From contig NZ_CP013481.2 of assembly GCF_001465595.2 (NCBI RefSeq), positions 558,001 to 622,000 on the forward strand: a stretch of 64,000 nucleotides of DNA, in the 5' to 3' direction. The first letter of the stretch is position 1. Every line of letters begins with the position of its first letter. The position numbers and the translations under genes were made by a program. Shown piece after piece: positions 62,915 to 64,000 of this stretch. The DNA is from Pandoraea apista (GTDB lineage: Bacteria; Pseudomonadota; Gammaproteobacteria; Burkholderiales; Burkholderiaceae). A model generated the notes under the pieces. It ran no database searches, was not told the DNA's origin, and saw only the letters and a list, made by a program, of their open reading frames with translations.

Positions 62915-64000
62915 TCAGACGTTGAACAGGAAGTTCATCACGTCGCCGTCATGCACGACGTATTCCTTGCCTTCGGCGCGCATTTTGCCGGCTTCCTTCG
63001 CGCCCTGTTCACCCTTGTACTGGATGTAGTCGTCGAAGGCGATGGTCTGCGCACGGATGAAGCCGCGCTCGAAGTCGGTGTGAATCACGCCGGCGGCTTG
63101 CGGAGCGGTGTCGCCCACATGGATCGTCCACGCGCGCACTTCCTTTACGCCTGCCGTGAAGTACGTTTGCAGGCCCAGCAGCTTGAAGCCCGCGCGAATC
63201 ACGCGATCCAGACCCGGTTCGTCCATGCCCATGTCGGCCAGGAATTCCGCCTTGTCGGCGTCTTCCATATCGGCAATTTCCGCCTCGATAGCGGCACATA
63301 CGGCAACCACCGGCGCATTCTCCGCTTCGGCGTACTTGCGCACGGCGTCCAGATGCGGGTTGTTCTCGAAGCCGTCGTCCTTCACGTTGGCAACGTACAT
63401 CGTCGGCTTGGCGGTGATCAGGCAGAACGGCTTGATGAGCGCCTGCTCGTCGTCCGAGAGCTTGAGCGAGCGCACCGGACGCGCTTCGTTAAGCACCGGT
63501 ACGACCTTCTCGAGCACGGCCACGAGCTTCGCCGCTTCCTTGTCGTTGCCCGACTTGGCGGCCTTCGAATAGCGTTGCAACGCTTTTTCGACGGTGCCCA
63601 GATCGGCCAGCGCCAGTTCGGTGTTGATGACCTCGATATCCGAAATCGGGTTCACCTTGCCGGCAACGTGGATGACGTTCTCGTCTTCGAAGCAGCGCAC
63701 GACGTGCGTAATGGCGTCGGTTTCACGGATGTTGGCGAGGAACTGGTTGCCCAGCCCTTCACCCTTCGATGCGCCTGCCACCAGACCGGCGATGTCCACG
63801 AATTCGACCGTTGCCGGCATGATGCGCTCGGGTTTGACGATCTCGGCCAGCTTGCCCAGTCGCGGGTCCGGCACTTCCACCACGCCGACGTTCGGCTCGA
63901 TGGTGCAGAACGGGTAGTTTTCGGCAGCGATGCCCGCTTTGGTCAGGGCGTTGAAAAGGGTCGACTTGCCGACGTTGGGCAAGCCGACGATGCCGCATTT
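62915..64000 (-). CDS. ychF: Redox-regulated ATPase YchF (partial at window edge)
   Basis: The gene runs off the right edge; 361 codons are visible, reading inward from [14 protein letters not shown], so only about the first three residues are missing. G1 is GLPNVGKS, followed by [22 protein letters not shown] (G3), a coiled-coil insert and the C-terminal TGS domain (about 275-360). YchF (OLA1-like) is a Obg-family P-loop ATPase that binds ribosomes. It is not a GTPase-type GxxNKxD protein: the G4 motif is changed, as in the family. Confidence 0.95.
   Translation of the reverse strand, partial: KCGIVGLPNVGKSTLFNALTKAGIAAENYPFCTIEPNVGVVEVPDPRLGKLAEIVKPERIMPATVEFVDIAGLVAGASKGEGLGNQFLANIRETDAITHVVRCFEDENVIHVAGKVNPISDIEVINTELALADLGTVEKALQRYSKAAKSGNDKEAAKLVAVLEKVVPVLNEARPVRSLKLSDDEQALIKPFCLITAKPTMYVANVKDDGFENNPHLDAVRKYAEAENAPVVAVCAAIEAEIADMEDADKAEFLADMGMDEPGLDRVIRAGFKLLGLQTYFTAGVKEVRAWTIHVGDTAPQAAGVIHTDFERGFIRAQTIAFDDYIQYKGEQGAKEAGKMRAEGKEYVVHDGDVMNFLFNV

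Noticed and set aside
1..64000. CRISPR arrays, insertion sequences, tRNA or rRNA genes
   Set aside because: No regularly spaced repeats, transposase frames or recognisable structural RNA were found by reading the window.

Overview
The window is high-GC, densely coded DNA that reads as a chromosomal segment of a betaproteobacterium of the order Burkholderiales. The basis is the hemA-prfA-prmC-grxD-ubiX run, a 3-hydroxybutyrate dehydrogenase paired with a DUF3734 patatin phospholipase, an extra infA with a TTG start, and the general protein character. A Burkholderiaceae member such as Pandoraea is my inference, not proven. I see no rRNA, tRNA, CRISPR array, insertion sequence or prophage.

Region 1 (1-12.3 kb) is the most interesting part. 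It is a plus-strand run with tiny gaps or overlaps: the tail of a membrane-anchored protein, an NfrB-type processive glycosyltransferase ending in an MshEN cyclic-di-GMP-binding domain, an NfrA-type TPR/outer-membrane protein, two AlgJ/AlgX-like SGNH proteins, an MBOAT acyltransferase (AlgI/DltB type), an acyl carrier protein, a DltA-like adenylating ligase and an AlgF-like protein. I read it as a cyclic-di-GMP-controlled exopolysaccharide synthase and exporter with its own carrier-protein-dependent (Dlt-like) polymer acylation line. A DUF4434 lipoprotein and a small zinc-ribbon protein with a natural His6 tail follow.

Region 2 (12.3-27.2 kb) is a second, Wzx/Wzy-type polysaccharide cluster: OafA-like acyltransferase, DUF6492 protein, Wzz/BY-kinase-like protein with a degenerate nucleotide site, Wza-like export lipoprotein, Wzy-like polymerase, GH44 glycosidase lipoprotein, Wzx flippase, NAD-dependent epimerase, GMC oxidoreductase, WecG/TagA glycosyltransferase and a WcaJ-type initiating transferase.

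Region 3 (27.4-39.4 kb) is mixed housekeeping: glycine-zipper lipoprotein, MFS transporter, CBS protein, infA, GNAT, acylphosphatase, metallophosphoesterase, MazG-like protein, ferredoxin, ettA, 3-hydroxybutyrate dehydrogenase and patatin. Region 4 (39.5-44.5 kb) is a chemotaxis-type module (triple-CheW scaffold, CheD, CheR, soluble two-PAS chemoreceptor) without CheA or CheY in view. Region 5 (45-52.2 kb) has small envelope proteins, a VOC protein, the hemA-to-ubiX run and two YeaQ-type stress proteins. Region 6 (52.6-64 kb) holds an MDR-type MFS pump, a penicillin/AHL acylase, GtrA and GtrB-like genes with a GT87 transferase, a divergent SLC13 transporter/GntR regulator pair, a GNAT enzyme and most of ychF. 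Several perfect palindromes and factor-independent terminators lie between genes and are listed separately.
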